Origin: an uncultured Mucilaginibacter sp. | GTDB taxonomy: Bacteria > Bacteroidota > Bacteroidia > Sphingobacteriales > Sphingobacteriaceae | Assembly: GCF_913773635.1 (NCBI RefSeq) | Contig: NZ_CAJYGQ010000005.1 | Coordinates: 186,001-250,000 of the forward strand | Direction: 5' to 3' | Length of the DNA stretch: 64,000 nt | Shown: in pieces, positions 43,861 through 51,361 of the stretch | Numbering within the stretch: position 1 is the stretch's first letter | How the letters are laid out: the number at the start of each line of letters is the position of its first letter | Made by a program: the position numbers and the translations under genes | The notes under the pieces: model-generated | What the model was told of the DNA's origin: nothing | Seen by the model: the letters and a program-made list of their open reading frames with translations, nothing else | The model's database searches: none

Positions 43861-43965
43861 TCTTTTCGGCGTTGCCTCTGGCCCGGGCTATTCGCTGCAA
43901 GTCCTCATTACGCTATGCTACACTGTGGGCTTTCCGCTACTTCCCCTAACCCAAACTTCGGGTTG
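43861..43965 (+). repeat. GC-richer block resembling a dispersed intergenic element
   Basis: The stretch TTGCCTCTGGCCCGGGCTAT followed by TCGCTGCAAGTCCTC and later GTGGGCTTTCCGCTACTTCC stands out from the AT-rich surroundings and from the coding regions. It looks like a common mobile or array-associated spacer of this phylum, from general recollection only. It lies between the 30-bp repeat and the first orphan gene. Confidence 0.4.
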
Positions 43966-44010
43966 TAGCTAATGCAAGGTTTTTCTATCTTTAAAGCTCA
44001 TTTAAACCTT

Positions 44011-44841
44011 ATGTTTAAAACTGTTACGGCATATGAGGCCATTAGCAGGGGAGATAAAATTATCTCTACTCCTATCTCCATAATTTTTATAATATGTATT
44101 GGTTTGCCTGCAATATTGTTTCATGTTGCAGAGCTATCGCCATGGTATATATTGTTAGGCTTTGTACTTGGTTCAATAACATCATGGATATATTGGAGTT
44201 ATGCTATTGTGAAGTGGCGTGTATGGGCGTTTACAAATGTTAATGATATACACAGGCTTAAAGAATTAGCAAAAAAACATAAGTTTATTGGAGTAGGGGA
44301 CTGGATGTCTGCTAAAACCGAAATATGGGATACGGAACAAAGAGAGCATTGGGAGCAAATAGAGAAGAGGTTGTCAACAACCGAAGCATCTTTTATTGAT
44401 AATTTAAAAATTCCTAATGAAACCATTTTAGTTGAGTCAAAAAGAACAAGCATGATTATAAGTACTAGCTTGCTTCTTTTTTTATTGATAGGACTGTTTT
44501 CCGCGATTTTAAATAAGCATTACTTTGTAGCCGTAGGGCTTTTTACAACAGCTGCAATTATTGCTTTTTTTATGTACAGAAATTATATCAAAAAGAAATA
44601 TATAATACTGAACGAAGAGGGCATAAGTACTGATAAAATTCAATTTTATAGTTGGGGTCAAATTCGCCACGAAGAGGTTAATCACTTGGGAGAAGGGGAT
44701 TATAATTTTACTTACAAACATCCTGAAGGTTGGGAGGAAATTTCTATTGTTGATTATATTGAATCGCATGAGCAATTAGAAGAGTTGCTTTACATTTACC
44801 GAAAACGTTACGAAAGAAAGATGATAGGTGATAAGATTTGA
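44011..44841 (+). CDS. Orphan membrane protein, 276 residues
   Basis: From ATG 44011 the protein has two hydrophobic segments near residues 25-70 (IISTPISIIFIICIGLPAIL and WYILLGFVLGSITSWIYWS), a soluble stretch of about 80 residues rich in Lys/Glu/Trp, two more at about 145-195 (MIISTSLLLFLLIGLFSAIL), and a cytosolic C-terminal domain (YIILNEEGISTDKIQFYSWGQI) that resembles a small PH-like domain. I do not recognise a family. Base composition is visibly more AT-rich than the heme genes on both sides. It is followed by a GC-rich repeat shared with the next orphan gene. It could be an immunity-type membrane protein, which is only an inference from its setting. Confidence 0.6.
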   Translation: MFKTVTAYEAISRGDKIISTPISIIFIICIGLPAILFHVAELSPWYILLGFVLGSITSWIYWSYAIVKWRVWAFTNVNDIHRLKELAKKHKFIGVGDWMSAKTEIWDTEQREHWEQIEKRLSTTEASFIDNLKIPNETILVESKRTSMIISTSLLLFLLIGLFSAILNKHYFVAVGLFTTAAIIAFFMYRNYIKKKYIILNEEGISTDKIQFYSWGQIRHEEVNHLGEGDYNFTYKHPEGWEEISIVDYIESHEQLEELLYIYRKRYERKMIGDKI

Positions 44842-44869
44842 TAAAAAGTACTATTTTCAAAATCAATGT

Positions 44870-44900
44870 CCCCAACACACCCTTTCTCCCGCGGCATCAG
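44870..44900 (+). repeat. GC-rich direct repeat after the first orphan gene
   Basis: CCCCAACACACCCTTTCTCC followed by CGCGGCATCAG resembles the segment at 45239-45268 with about four differences. Similarity continues more loosely for another 40-60 bases (GCGG, AAACTCA and AAGCAAATAA in the same order). GCGGCAT here can also pair with the following ATGCTGC. Confidence 0.75.
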
Positions 44901-44975
44901 GAATGCTGCGGTAAACTCAGCCTTAAGTAAAAGCAAATAACGGAATTATTAATACGTTGCTTTAGTTTTTAAGCG

Positions 44976-45230
44976 ATGTCACAAAGGGAAACTATCTACT
45001 ATACTTTTTACACAATATGCTTTACAGCAGCAGTTTATTTTGCGATAACAATTCCAAGAATCAATTCCCATATACCTCCACCAGCTTTTGCTATTGAATT
45101 ATTTGCTTTGCCAATAGGTTTTGTGATTTTTCAGTATGATATTATAAAATATAAAAAAATGACGGTACATAAGATAGGCCTTACCGCTAATGGATTAGTG
45201 ATGGCTTATATTTTATTTATGGCCTTTTAA
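44976..45230 (+). CDS. Orphan membrane protein, 84 residues
   Basis: An 84-residue protein with three hydrophobic segments: TIYYTFYTICFTAAVYFAITI, FAIELFALPIGFVIF and IGLTANGLVMAYILFMAF, joined by a short basic loop (DIIKYKKMTVHK). No family was recognised. It is AT-rich and lies between the two copies of the GC-rich direct repeat, which makes it look like a second cassette of the same arrangement as the 276-residue gene upstream. No promoter consensus is obvious. Confidence 0.5.
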   Translation: MSQRETIYYTFYTICFTAAVYFAITIPRINSHIPPPAFAIELFALPIGFVIFQYDIIKYKKMTVHKIGLTANGLVMAYILFMAF

Positions 45231-45238
45231 AAGCTCTG

Positions 45239-45268
45239 CCCCAACATCACCTTTCCCCGCGGCATCAG
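45239..45268 (+). repeat. GC-rich direct repeat after the second orphan gene
   Basis: CCCCAACATCACCTTTCCCC followed by GCGGCATCAG is the second copy of the element at 44870. It starts 8 bp after the stop codon of the 84-residue gene, whereas the first copy starts 28 bp after its gene. Confidence 0.75.
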
Positions 45269-45484
45269 TGTTTTGCGGGTAGCACAAACTCAAGTCAAAC
45301 CACAGCCCTAACGAAGCAAATAAACGTAGCCGCAAGTTTTCTTTTGGTTACTTTTCTTTTGTATAAAAGAAAATTGACATCCACTGGCTTACGGCAAGTA
45401 CATCCCAATGCTAACAAGGCACTGGCAGTAGTAGAAGCACAAAACTCAAAGCAACGACGAGGTGGCGAGCAAAACCGCTTCGAT
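45269..45484. other. Non-coding remainder of the orphan region
   Basis: No gene is seen. Near 45337-45376 the sequence GCAAGTTTTCTTTTGGTTAC and then TTTTCTTTTGTATAAAAGAA resembles a short element often found repeated in bacterial genomes, from recollection only. The rest has no feature that I recognise. Confidence 0.4.
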
Positions 45485-45514
45485 AAGATTTCTCTCTATC
45501 GTTCGAAATGACAG
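45485..45514 (-). repeat. Dispersed repeat, right member of the 30-bp inverted pair
   Basis: This is the exact reverse complement of 43789-43818. The flanks of the two copies are unrelated, so the shared unit is only 30 bp. Confidence 0.9.
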
Positions 45515-45603
45515 GTTTATTAAAGATCGTTAAGAAATAAACACCCCTACGTCAATCAATCCTCACATTCTCATAAAAATTCCTTAAAACTCTGTGTAAA
45601 ACT

Positions 45604-45611
45604 TATTTTTG
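45604..45611 (+). promoter_or_regulatory. Promoter -7 element of hemCD
   Basis: TATTTTTG matches TAnnTTTG exactly and lies 21 bp before the TTG start at 45633. No TTG occurs at the -33 distance. It rules out a start codon at 45609, which would lie inside the element. Confidence 0.6.
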
Positions 45612-45632
45612 CTAGCAAATCAAAATACACAC

Positions 45633-47207
45633 TTGGACAGGACAGTTATTATTGGCACCCGTGGTAGCGAATTAGCCTTATGGCAGGCCAACTTTGTTAA
45701 AGATAGTTTAGCTGAAATTGGCGTAACCGCCCAGCTGAAAATTATTAAAACCCAGGGCGACCGTATCCTGAACCTTAGCCTTGATAAGCTGGAGGGTAAG
45801 GGATTTTTCACCAAAGAGCTGGAAGAAGAACTGATGGCCGGCACTATTGATATTGCTGTACACTCACATAAAGATTTGCCTACCGAGCATCCGCCGGGCT
45901 TAATTATCGCTGCAGTATCTGAGCGCGAAGATCCGTCGGAGTATTTGATTATTTTGAAAGATTGTGTTGATGTAAAGCAAAAGCTGTCGGTTAAGTTTGG
46001 TGGTTTGGTGGGTACATCATCAAACCGTCGGAAAGCCCAGTTGCGTGCCCTGCGTCCTGATTTAGAAATGGACGATTTGCGCGGCAACGTGCCTACCCGT
46101 ATTGGCAAATTGCGTAGTGAAAGCTATGATGCCATTATGCTGGCCAAAGCCGGGGTGGTACGTTTAGGAATTGATTTAAGCGAATTTCATGTTGAGGAAC
46201 TAACTCCAACTGAATTTGTACCTGCCCCTGCGCAAGGTGCCTTAGCTATCCAAATCCGCGAAACCAATACTGATTTGTTCGAGGTATTACAAAAGCTGCA
46301 TCACCCCGAGGTGGCCGAGGCTTTAGCTGTTGAACGTACTGTACTTAAAAGTTTTGGTGGTGGTTGTCATATGCCTTTGGGCTGTTATTGCCGCAAACAC
46401 GAGGGCGAGTATCAGGTGTTTACCTCTAAAGCCGATACCGAAAATGACCTGCCCGACCGTATGTTTATAAGCGCTACAAGCACTGAGGGACTGGTTGACA
46501 AGATATTAGCCAAGTTTGATAAAGAGCGCAAACTGGCTAACAAGGTATTTATATCAAGAGAGCTTCCAGCATCAAGTTATTTCCGCCGAGTGTTGGAAAA
46601 ACATGATGTGGAGATTGAAGCCCGCTCATTGATACGCACTGTGCCGGTAATGACCATTTTGAACCCTTACGTTTTGCAGGGTGTTGATTGGGTATTCTTT
46701 ACCAGCAAAAATGCGGTTGAGTATTTTTTTCAGTTGAAGCCGCAGTTTAGTCACCCGGTTAAGTTTGGCGTAATGGGTAGCGGATCTGAAGATATGCTGC
46801 GTCGTAACGGCCACTTTGCTAATTACGTAGGCGACAGTGGCGACACTGCAGAGGTAGGTGCCGAGTTTGCCAAACTAGCCAACGGACTACACGTACTGTT
46901 CCCTGGTGCCGAAAACCCAATGCGGAGCATACATAAGGCATTGTCGCCCGAAACAAAAATAGTTGATCTGCCGGTTTACGAAACCGTACTTGAAGAAAGC
47001 GCCGAAGGGACCAATGCCGATATACTGGTGTTCACCAGTCCATCAAATGTTGAAGCTTACTTTAACGACAACCTGTTGGATAATTACCAACGCGTAATTG
47101 CTATAGGTAAATCAACCGGCAACAAATTACAGGAAATGAATATAGCCTACACCCTGCCATTTTCACCTGATGAGGTTGGACTGGCCGAAGCGGTGTTTGG
47201 ACTATAA
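45633..47207 (+). CDS. hemCD: Hydroxymethylbilane synthase/uroporphyrinogen-III synthase fusion
   Basis: A 524-residue bifunctional protein. HemC (about residues 1-295) polymerises porphobilinogen: VIIGTRGSELALWQANF, HSHKDLPTE, GTSSNRRKAQLRALRP, and the cofactor cysteine in GGGCHMPLG near residue 243. HemD (about 305-524) closes the ring: FISRELPASSYFRRVLEKH, WVFFTSKNAVEYFF and ILVFTSPSNVEAYF are its conserved strands. The start is taken as TTG 45633 because MDRTVIIGTRG is the conserved N-terminus; an earlier TTG at 45609 falls inside the promoter. It opens the run hemCD-hemB-hemL. Confidence 0.96.
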   Translation: MDRTVIIGTRGSELALWQANFVKDSLAEIGVTAQLKIIKTQGDRILNLSLDKLEGKGFFTKELEEELMAGTIDIAVHSHKDLPTEHPPGLIIAAVSEREDPSEYLIILKDCVDVKQKLSVKFGGLVGTSSNRRKAQLRALRPDLEMDDLRGNVPTRIGKLRSESYDAIMLAKAGVVRLGIDLSEFHVEELTPTEFVPAPAQGALAIQIRETNTDLFEVLQKLHHPEVAEALAVERTVLKSFGGGCHMPLGCYCRKHEGEYQVFTSKADTENDLPDRMFISATSTEGLVDKILAKFDKERKLANKVFISRELPASSYFRRVLEKHDVEIEARSLIRTVPVMTILNPYVLQGVDWVFFTSKNAVEYFFQLKPQFSHPVKFGVMGSGSEDMLRRNGHFANYVGDSGDTAEVGAEFAKLANGLHVLFPGAENPMRSIHKALSPETKIVDLPVYETVLEESAEGTNADILVFTSPSNVEAYFNDNLLDNYQRVIAIGKSTGNKLQEMNIAYTLPFSPDEVGLAEAVFGL

Positions 47208-47213
47208 ATTGGA

Positions 47214-47247
47214 TTGTGATTCATGGTTCATGAATCATAGTTCACAA
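47214..47247. repeat. Palindromic spacer between hemCD and hemB
   Basis: TTGTGA/TCACAA and, nested inside, TTCATG/CATGAA can form a hairpin 6 bp after the hemCD stop codon. The words ATTCATGG, ATCATAG and AACTATGAAC recur up to the hemB start. Confidence 0.6.
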
Positions 47248-47311
47248 TAAAAGTTGTTGATAGGTCAATTCTGCCATGAACGATGAGTTATCAACTATGA
47301 ACTATAAAATT

Positions 47312-48283
47312 ATGCTACAACGACCAAGAAGAAACAGAAAGAGTGAAGTGATCCGGCAAATGGTGCAGGAAACACATGTGAGTGCGGCAAATTTGATATT
47401 CCCGCTGTTTATTGTAGAGGGCGAAAATCAAAAAACGGAGGTTTCTTCTATGCCGGGCATTTACCGGTACTCTATTGATAATTTACTGCGTGAAGTTGAA
47501 AGCTGCATGAAGTTAGGATTGAAATCGTTTGATTTGTTCCCTAACATTGATGAAGCGTTGAAAGACCAATACGCTACCGAAAGTCACCGCGATGGTAATT
47601 TGTACCTGCGTGCTATCAGTGCGGTTAAAAAAGAATTTCCTGAGGCGTGCGTGGTTACAGATGTTGCTATGGATCCATACAGTAGCGACGGCCACGACGG
47701 CATTGTTCAAAACGGCGAGATACTGAACGACGAAACGCTGGAAGTTTTAGGTAAAATGGCTTTAGCCCACGCGCGCGCCGGTGCCGATATTATTGCACCA
47801 TCAGATATGATGGACGGTAGAGTAGGCTATATACGCAATGTGCTTGATGATAATGGCTTTACCGGCGTATCTATCATGTCATATACCGCTAAGTATGCCA
47901 GCGCCTTTTACGGCCCGTTCCGTGATGCACTGAACTCAGCGCCTAAGTTTGGCGACAAAAAATCATACCAGATGAACCCTGCCAACCAGCGCGAAGCTTT
48001 GATTGAAGCCGAGCTTGATGAGGCCGAAGGTGCCGACTTTTTGATGGTTAAACCCGGTTTGCCGTACCTTGACGTAATTCAACTTCTAAAAGAAAATACC
48101 GAATTGCCAATTGCCGCCTATAACGTAAGCGGCGAATATGCTATGATTAAAGCTGCAGTACAAAACGGATGGCTTAATGCTCAGCGTTCTATCACCGAAG
48201 TGTTATTGAGTTTCCGCAGGGCAGGCGCATCGGCAATTTTAACTTACCACGCTAAGGAAGTTTTAGAAAATAAATGGCTGTAA
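47312..48283 (+). CDS. hemB: Delta-aminolevulinic acid dehydratase (porphobilinogen synthase)
   Basis: Condenses two 5-aminolevulinate molecules to porphobilinogen. The 323-residue protein begins MLQRPRRNRKSEVIRQMVQE, the conserved opening, and contains VVTDVAMDPYSSDGHDGIV (metal-site variant without the cysteine triad, so probably magnesium-type), and active-site lysines near 193 (SYTAKYASAFYGPFRDA) and 247 (MVKPGLPYLDVI). Frame extensions to 47276 would start inside the palindromic spacer and are not conserved. hemL follows after 96 bp. Confidence 0.97.
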   Translation: MLQRPRRNRKSEVIRQMVQETHVSAANLIFPLFIVEGENQKTEVSSMPGIYRYSIDNLLREVESCMKLGLKSFDLFPNIDEALKDQYATESHRDGNLYLRAISAVKKEFPEACVVTDVAMDPYSSDGHDGIVQNGEILNDETLEVLGKMALAHARAGADIIAPSDMMDGRVGYIRNVLDDNGFTGVSIMSYTAKYASAFYGPFRDALNSAPKFGDKKSYQMNPANQREALIEAELDEAEGADFLMVKPGLPYLDVIQLLKENTELPIAAYNVSGEYAMIKAAVQNGWLNAQRSITEVLLSFRRAGASAILTYHAKEVLENKWL

Positions 48284-48289
48284 TTTAAA

Positions 48290-48361
48290 GGTGAAGGGTT
48301 AAAGGCGAAAGGTAAAAGGTTTCCAACCCTAAAAAGCATCTTTCGCCCTTAACCTTTCACC
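48290..48361. repeat. Palindromic spacer between hemB and hemL
   Basis: The arms 48290-48311 and 48340-48361 pair over 22 bases with two G-U wobbles (GGTGAAGGGTTAAAGGCGAA against TTCGCCCTTAACCTTTCACC). The arms are purine-rich and pyrimidine-rich and are made of near-repeats of GGGTGAAAGGTTAA. Confidence 0.8.
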
Positions 48362-48379
48362 CTTAACCTAATAAAAAGG

Positions 48380-49693
48380 ATGTCTGATAACGTAAAAGAA
48401 ATAAGCCGCGAAAAATCGGCTGCATTATATGCTAAGGCACAAACTTATTTCCCGGGTGGGGTAAACTCTCCGGTAAGAGCGTTCAAATCAGTGTATGGTA
48501 CCCCTCTATTTATAAAAAAGGGTGATGGAGCTTACCTGTGGGATGCTGACGATAACCAATTTATAGATTTTTGTGGCTCATGGGGTCCGCTTATTTTAGG
48601 CCATAACCACCCTGCCGTACGCGAAAAGGTAATTGAGGTGATGCAAAACGGTATGTCGTTTGGTGCACCAACAGCGTTGGAGAACGAACTTGCCGAACTC
48701 ATTTTGAGCAATAATCCGTTCATCGAAAAAATACGTTTTACAAGCTCGGGTACCGAGGCGGTTATGTCGGCTATAAGGCTGGCCCGTGGCTACACCAAGC
48801 GCGATAAGATATTAAAGTTCGAAGGCTGCTACCATGGTCATACAGACTCTTTACTGGTTAAAGCCGGTTCAGGATTGGTAACCTTTGGCGAAACTTCATC
48901 AGCAGGTGTACCAAAATCTTTTGCCGATGAAACCATCGTAATAGCACTTAATGATAAAGAAGCATTGGCTCAGGCGTTTGAAAATTTTAAAGATCAGATA
49001 GCCACTGTAATAATTGAGCCGGTACCGGCTAACAACGGTTTGCTGCTTCAGCATAAAGAGTTTTTACAATACCTGCGAGAGATTTGTACCGCTAACGGTA
49101 CCTTGTTAATTTTTGATGAGGTAATTTCCGGATTCCGTGTGAGCTTTACTGGCGCGGCAGGTTTATATCAAATTCAGCCCGATATTATTACTTATGGTAA
49201 AATTATTGGCGGTGGTTTACCTGTAGGTGCTTACGGTGCATCGGCGCAAGTTATGAGTAACGTATCGCCCGAGGGGCCGGTTTACCAGGCTGGCACACTG
49301 TCGGGTAACCCGGTTGCAATGGCAGCAGGTATAGCTCAAATAACCGAGTTATTAAAACCTGGCTTTTATGAAAACTTGTCGGCCAAGACAGAAGCATTTG
49401 TGAACGATATTACAGCTTTTGTAAACGAGCATAATTACCCGGTTAACCTTACGCGCATTGGTTCTATCTTCTGGTTTGCATTTGATACTAAAGAAACCAT
49501 TCGTAAAGCCGAAGACATTGATCCGCAAAGCATGAGCAAATTTAAGCAAATGCATTTCGAACTTTTAAACCGCGGGGTTTATTTTGGCCCATCGGGTTAT
49601 GAAGTTGGCTTTGTATCTGCCGCTCATACTACCGATTTACTTAACCAAGCAAAACAAGCTATATTTGATAGCTTAAAGGTGATATTTGGATAG
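48380..49693 (+). CDS. hemL: Glutamate-1-semialdehyde 2,1-aminomutase
   Basis: PLP enzyme converting glutamate 1-semialdehyde, the HemA product, to 5-aminolevulinate. The 437-residue protein has FPGGVNSPVRAFKSV near residue 20, FTSSGTEAVMSAIRLARGYT near 117, EGCYHGHTDSLLVKAGSG, FDEVISGFRVSFTGAAGLY, and the Schiff-base lysine in TYGKIIGGGLPVGAYGA near 273. Length and motifs are normal. It is placed after hemB although it acts before it. Confidence 0.98.
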   Translation: MSDNVKEISREKSAALYAKAQTYFPGGVNSPVRAFKSVYGTPLFIKKGDGAYLWDADDNQFIDFCGSWGPLILGHNHPAVREKVIEVMQNGMSFGAPTALENELAELILSNNPFIEKIRFTSSGTEAVMSAIRLARGYTKRDKILKFEGCYHGHTDSLLVKAGSGLVTFGETSSAGVPKSFADETIVIALNDKEALAQAFENFKDQIATVIIEPVPANNGLLLQHKEFLQYLREICTANGTLLIFDEVISGFRVSFTGAAGLYQIQPDIITYGKIIGGGLPVGAYGASAQVMSNVSPEGPVYQAGTLSGNPVAMAAGIAQITELLKPGFYENLSAKTEAFVNDITAFVNEHNYPVNLTRIGSIFWFAFDTKETIRKAEDIDPQSMSKFKQMHFELLNRGVYFGPSGYEVGFVSAAHTTDLLNQAKQAIFDSLKVIFG

Positions 49694-49705
49694 ATAAATG
49701 TTCTT

Positions 49706-49750
49706 GATTCATAGTTATTTGAGCGCCAACTTTGCTGTAAACTATGAATC
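49706..49750. repeat. Palindromic spacer between hemL and the kinase gene
   Basis: Eleven-base arms GATTCATAGTT and AACTATGAATC pair perfectly around a 23-base loop. The words resemble those in the hemCD-hemB spacer (ATTCATAG, AACTATGA). Confidence 0.7.
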
Positions 49751-49769
49751 ATCAACCATGAACTGATTT

Positions 49770-50639
49770 ATGAAAAGACCATTTGTTATTTTTTACGCGC
49801 TTATCATTTATACCGTTATGGAACTGGTGTGGTGGGGGTATATGCTTTTAAAGCTGCAGCCCGAGCGTACGGGCATGATACTGGGCGAAGGTTCGATGTT
49901 TGTGATGGTTATAACAGGTGGGGCTATACTGTTTCATAAATCGCTTACTAAAGAACGCCGCTTACAACATCAAAAAAAGAACTTTTTACTCTCGGTTACG
50001 CATGAGCTTAAATCACCTCTGGCTTCCATAAAACTTTATTTGGAAACTATTCAAAAGCGCACGCTAACCAAGCAACAGGTTGATGACTTTGTGGGCAAGT
50101 GTTTGCTTGACGTTGACCGCCTGAATGATATGGTGGAAAATATGTTGCTGGCCGCCAAGATAGAAAACCAGTCATATACTTTTCCAAAGCAGCAGTTCAA
50201 TATTTCGGTATTAGTTGATGGTATTATTAACCGTTTACAAATAAACCGGTGCGATATGCATCAGCAATTGATTAATGCCGAAATTGAGCCAAAGCTTGAA
50301 GTAACCGGCGATAAGTTTGCCTTAACATCGGTAGTTACCAATTTAATTGAGAACGCAATTAAATACTCAAAACCCTGCGAAACGGTTGATGTAAAACTGT
50401 ACGCCCGCGGCGGCAGAATACACCTTGAAGTGGCCGACCACGGCATTGGTATAGCAGATGAAGAAAAAAGCCGTATTTTTGAACGTTTTTACCGTGTAGG
50501 AAGCGAAGAAACCCGTAACACAAAGGGCACAGGTTTGGGTTTATACATTGTAAAACAAGTGCTGGATAAACACCAGGCGGTAATTAACGTACGTGATAAC
50601 CGTCCGGCGGGCAGTGTATTTGAAGTTATTTTTGGTTAA
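49770..50639 (+). CDS. Sensor histidine kinase within the heme cluster
   Basis: A 289-residue kinase with two membrane helices (about residues 4-25 and 38-57) joined by a loop of about twelve residues, so it lacks a periplasmic sensor domain. The phosphoacceptor is H78 in FLLSVTHELKSPLASIKLYL. The ATPase has TNLIENAIKYSKP, DHGIGIADEEKSRIFERFYRV and TKGTGLGLYIVKQVL. The OmpR-type regulator follows after 20 bp. It lies between hemL and hemE in the same orientation; the signal may be sensed in the membrane. Its target is unknown. Confidence 0.95.
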   Translation: MKRPFVIFYALIIYTVMELVWWGYMLLKLQPERTGMILGEGSMFVMVITGGAILFHKSLTKERRLQHQKKNFLLSVTHELKSPLASIKLYLETIQKRTLTKQQVDDFVGKCLLDVDRLNDMVENMLLAAKIENQSYTFPKQQFNISVLVDGIINRLQINRCDMHQQLINAEIEPKLEVTGDKFALTSVVTNLIENAIKYSKPCETVDVKLYARGGRIHLEVADHGIGIADEEKSRIFERFYRVGSEETRNTKGTGLGLYIVKQVLDKHQAVINVRDNRPAGSVFEVIFG

Positions 50640-50659
50640 ACCATTTCAACAAACCTGTA

Positions 50660-51361
50660 ATGACAAAAAAAAGAATCCTTTTGGCCGAAGATGAAGAACA
50701 TCTTTTAGAAGCCATCAAATTAAACCTCGAGTTAGAGGGTTATAAAGTAACAACAGCCAACAACGGCAAAAAAGCGCTTCAAAAGTTCAAAGAAGAGCGC
50801 TTTAACCTGGTTATTTTAGATGTGATGATGCCCGAGGTTGATGGCTTTGTAGTGGCCGAAACCATTCGTTTGGAAAACTCGGAGGTGCCTATCATGTTCT
50901 TAACGGCTAAAAATACTAATGAGGATAAAATTCAGGGCCTCAAAAAAGGTGCTGATGATTACCTTACCAAGCCTTTCAACTTAGAGGAACTAATTTTACG
51001 CGTTAACAACCTGGTTAAGCGTGGCCTCAAAGGCGACGACTTGAAAGAGTTTAACAGTTACAAAATTGGCGACAAAACCATCCATTTTAACTCATTTGAA
51101 TTAATTAACGAAGATGGCTCGGTTACGCCTTTAACTAAAAAGGAAACCATGCTGTTGAAGCTGTTGATTGAGCGCCGTAATGAGGCAGTATCACGCGAGC
51201 AGATATTGGAGACTGTATGGAACTACGACGTTTACCCGTCAACCCGTACTATTGACAACTTTATATTAACCTTCCGCAAGTATTTTGAACCCGATCCAAA
51301 AAACCCGGTTTATTTTCATTCCATTCGCGGTGTAGGCTATAAGTTCACTGACCATCATTAA
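50660..51361 (+). CDS. OmpR-family response regulator
   Basis: A 233-residue regulator. The receiver has the acidic pair AEDEEH, phosphoacceptor D54 in VILDVMMPEVDGF, the threonine in MFLTAKNT and the lysine in YLTKPFNLEEL. The winged-helix DNA-binding domain (about 130-230) ends VSREQILETVWNYDVYPSTRTIDNFI followed by SIRGVGYKF. It is the obvious partner of the preceding kinase. Its stop codon overlaps the start of the TPR membrane protein by one base, so the three are coupled. Confidence 0.96.
   Translation: MTKKRILLAEDEEHLLEAIKLNLELEGYKVTTANNGKKALQKFKEERFNLVILDVMMPEVDGFVVAETIRLENSEVPIMFLTAKNTNEDKIQGLKKGADDYLTKPFNLEELILRVNNLVKRGLKGDDLKEFNSYKIGDKTIHFNSFELINEDGSVTPLTKKETMLLKLLIERRNEAVSREQILETVWNYDVYPSTRTIDNFILTFRKYFEPDPKNPVYFHSIRGVGYKFTDHH

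Noticed and set aside
43719..45632. A complete insertion sequence or integron in the orphan region.
   Set aside because: No transposase or integrase frame exists on either strand in the interval; the inverted repeats alone are not enough.
46626..46814. Antisense open frame within hemCD, and similar frames opposite acs, ispG and bshC.
   Set aside because: All are shadows of conserved genes with no independent support.
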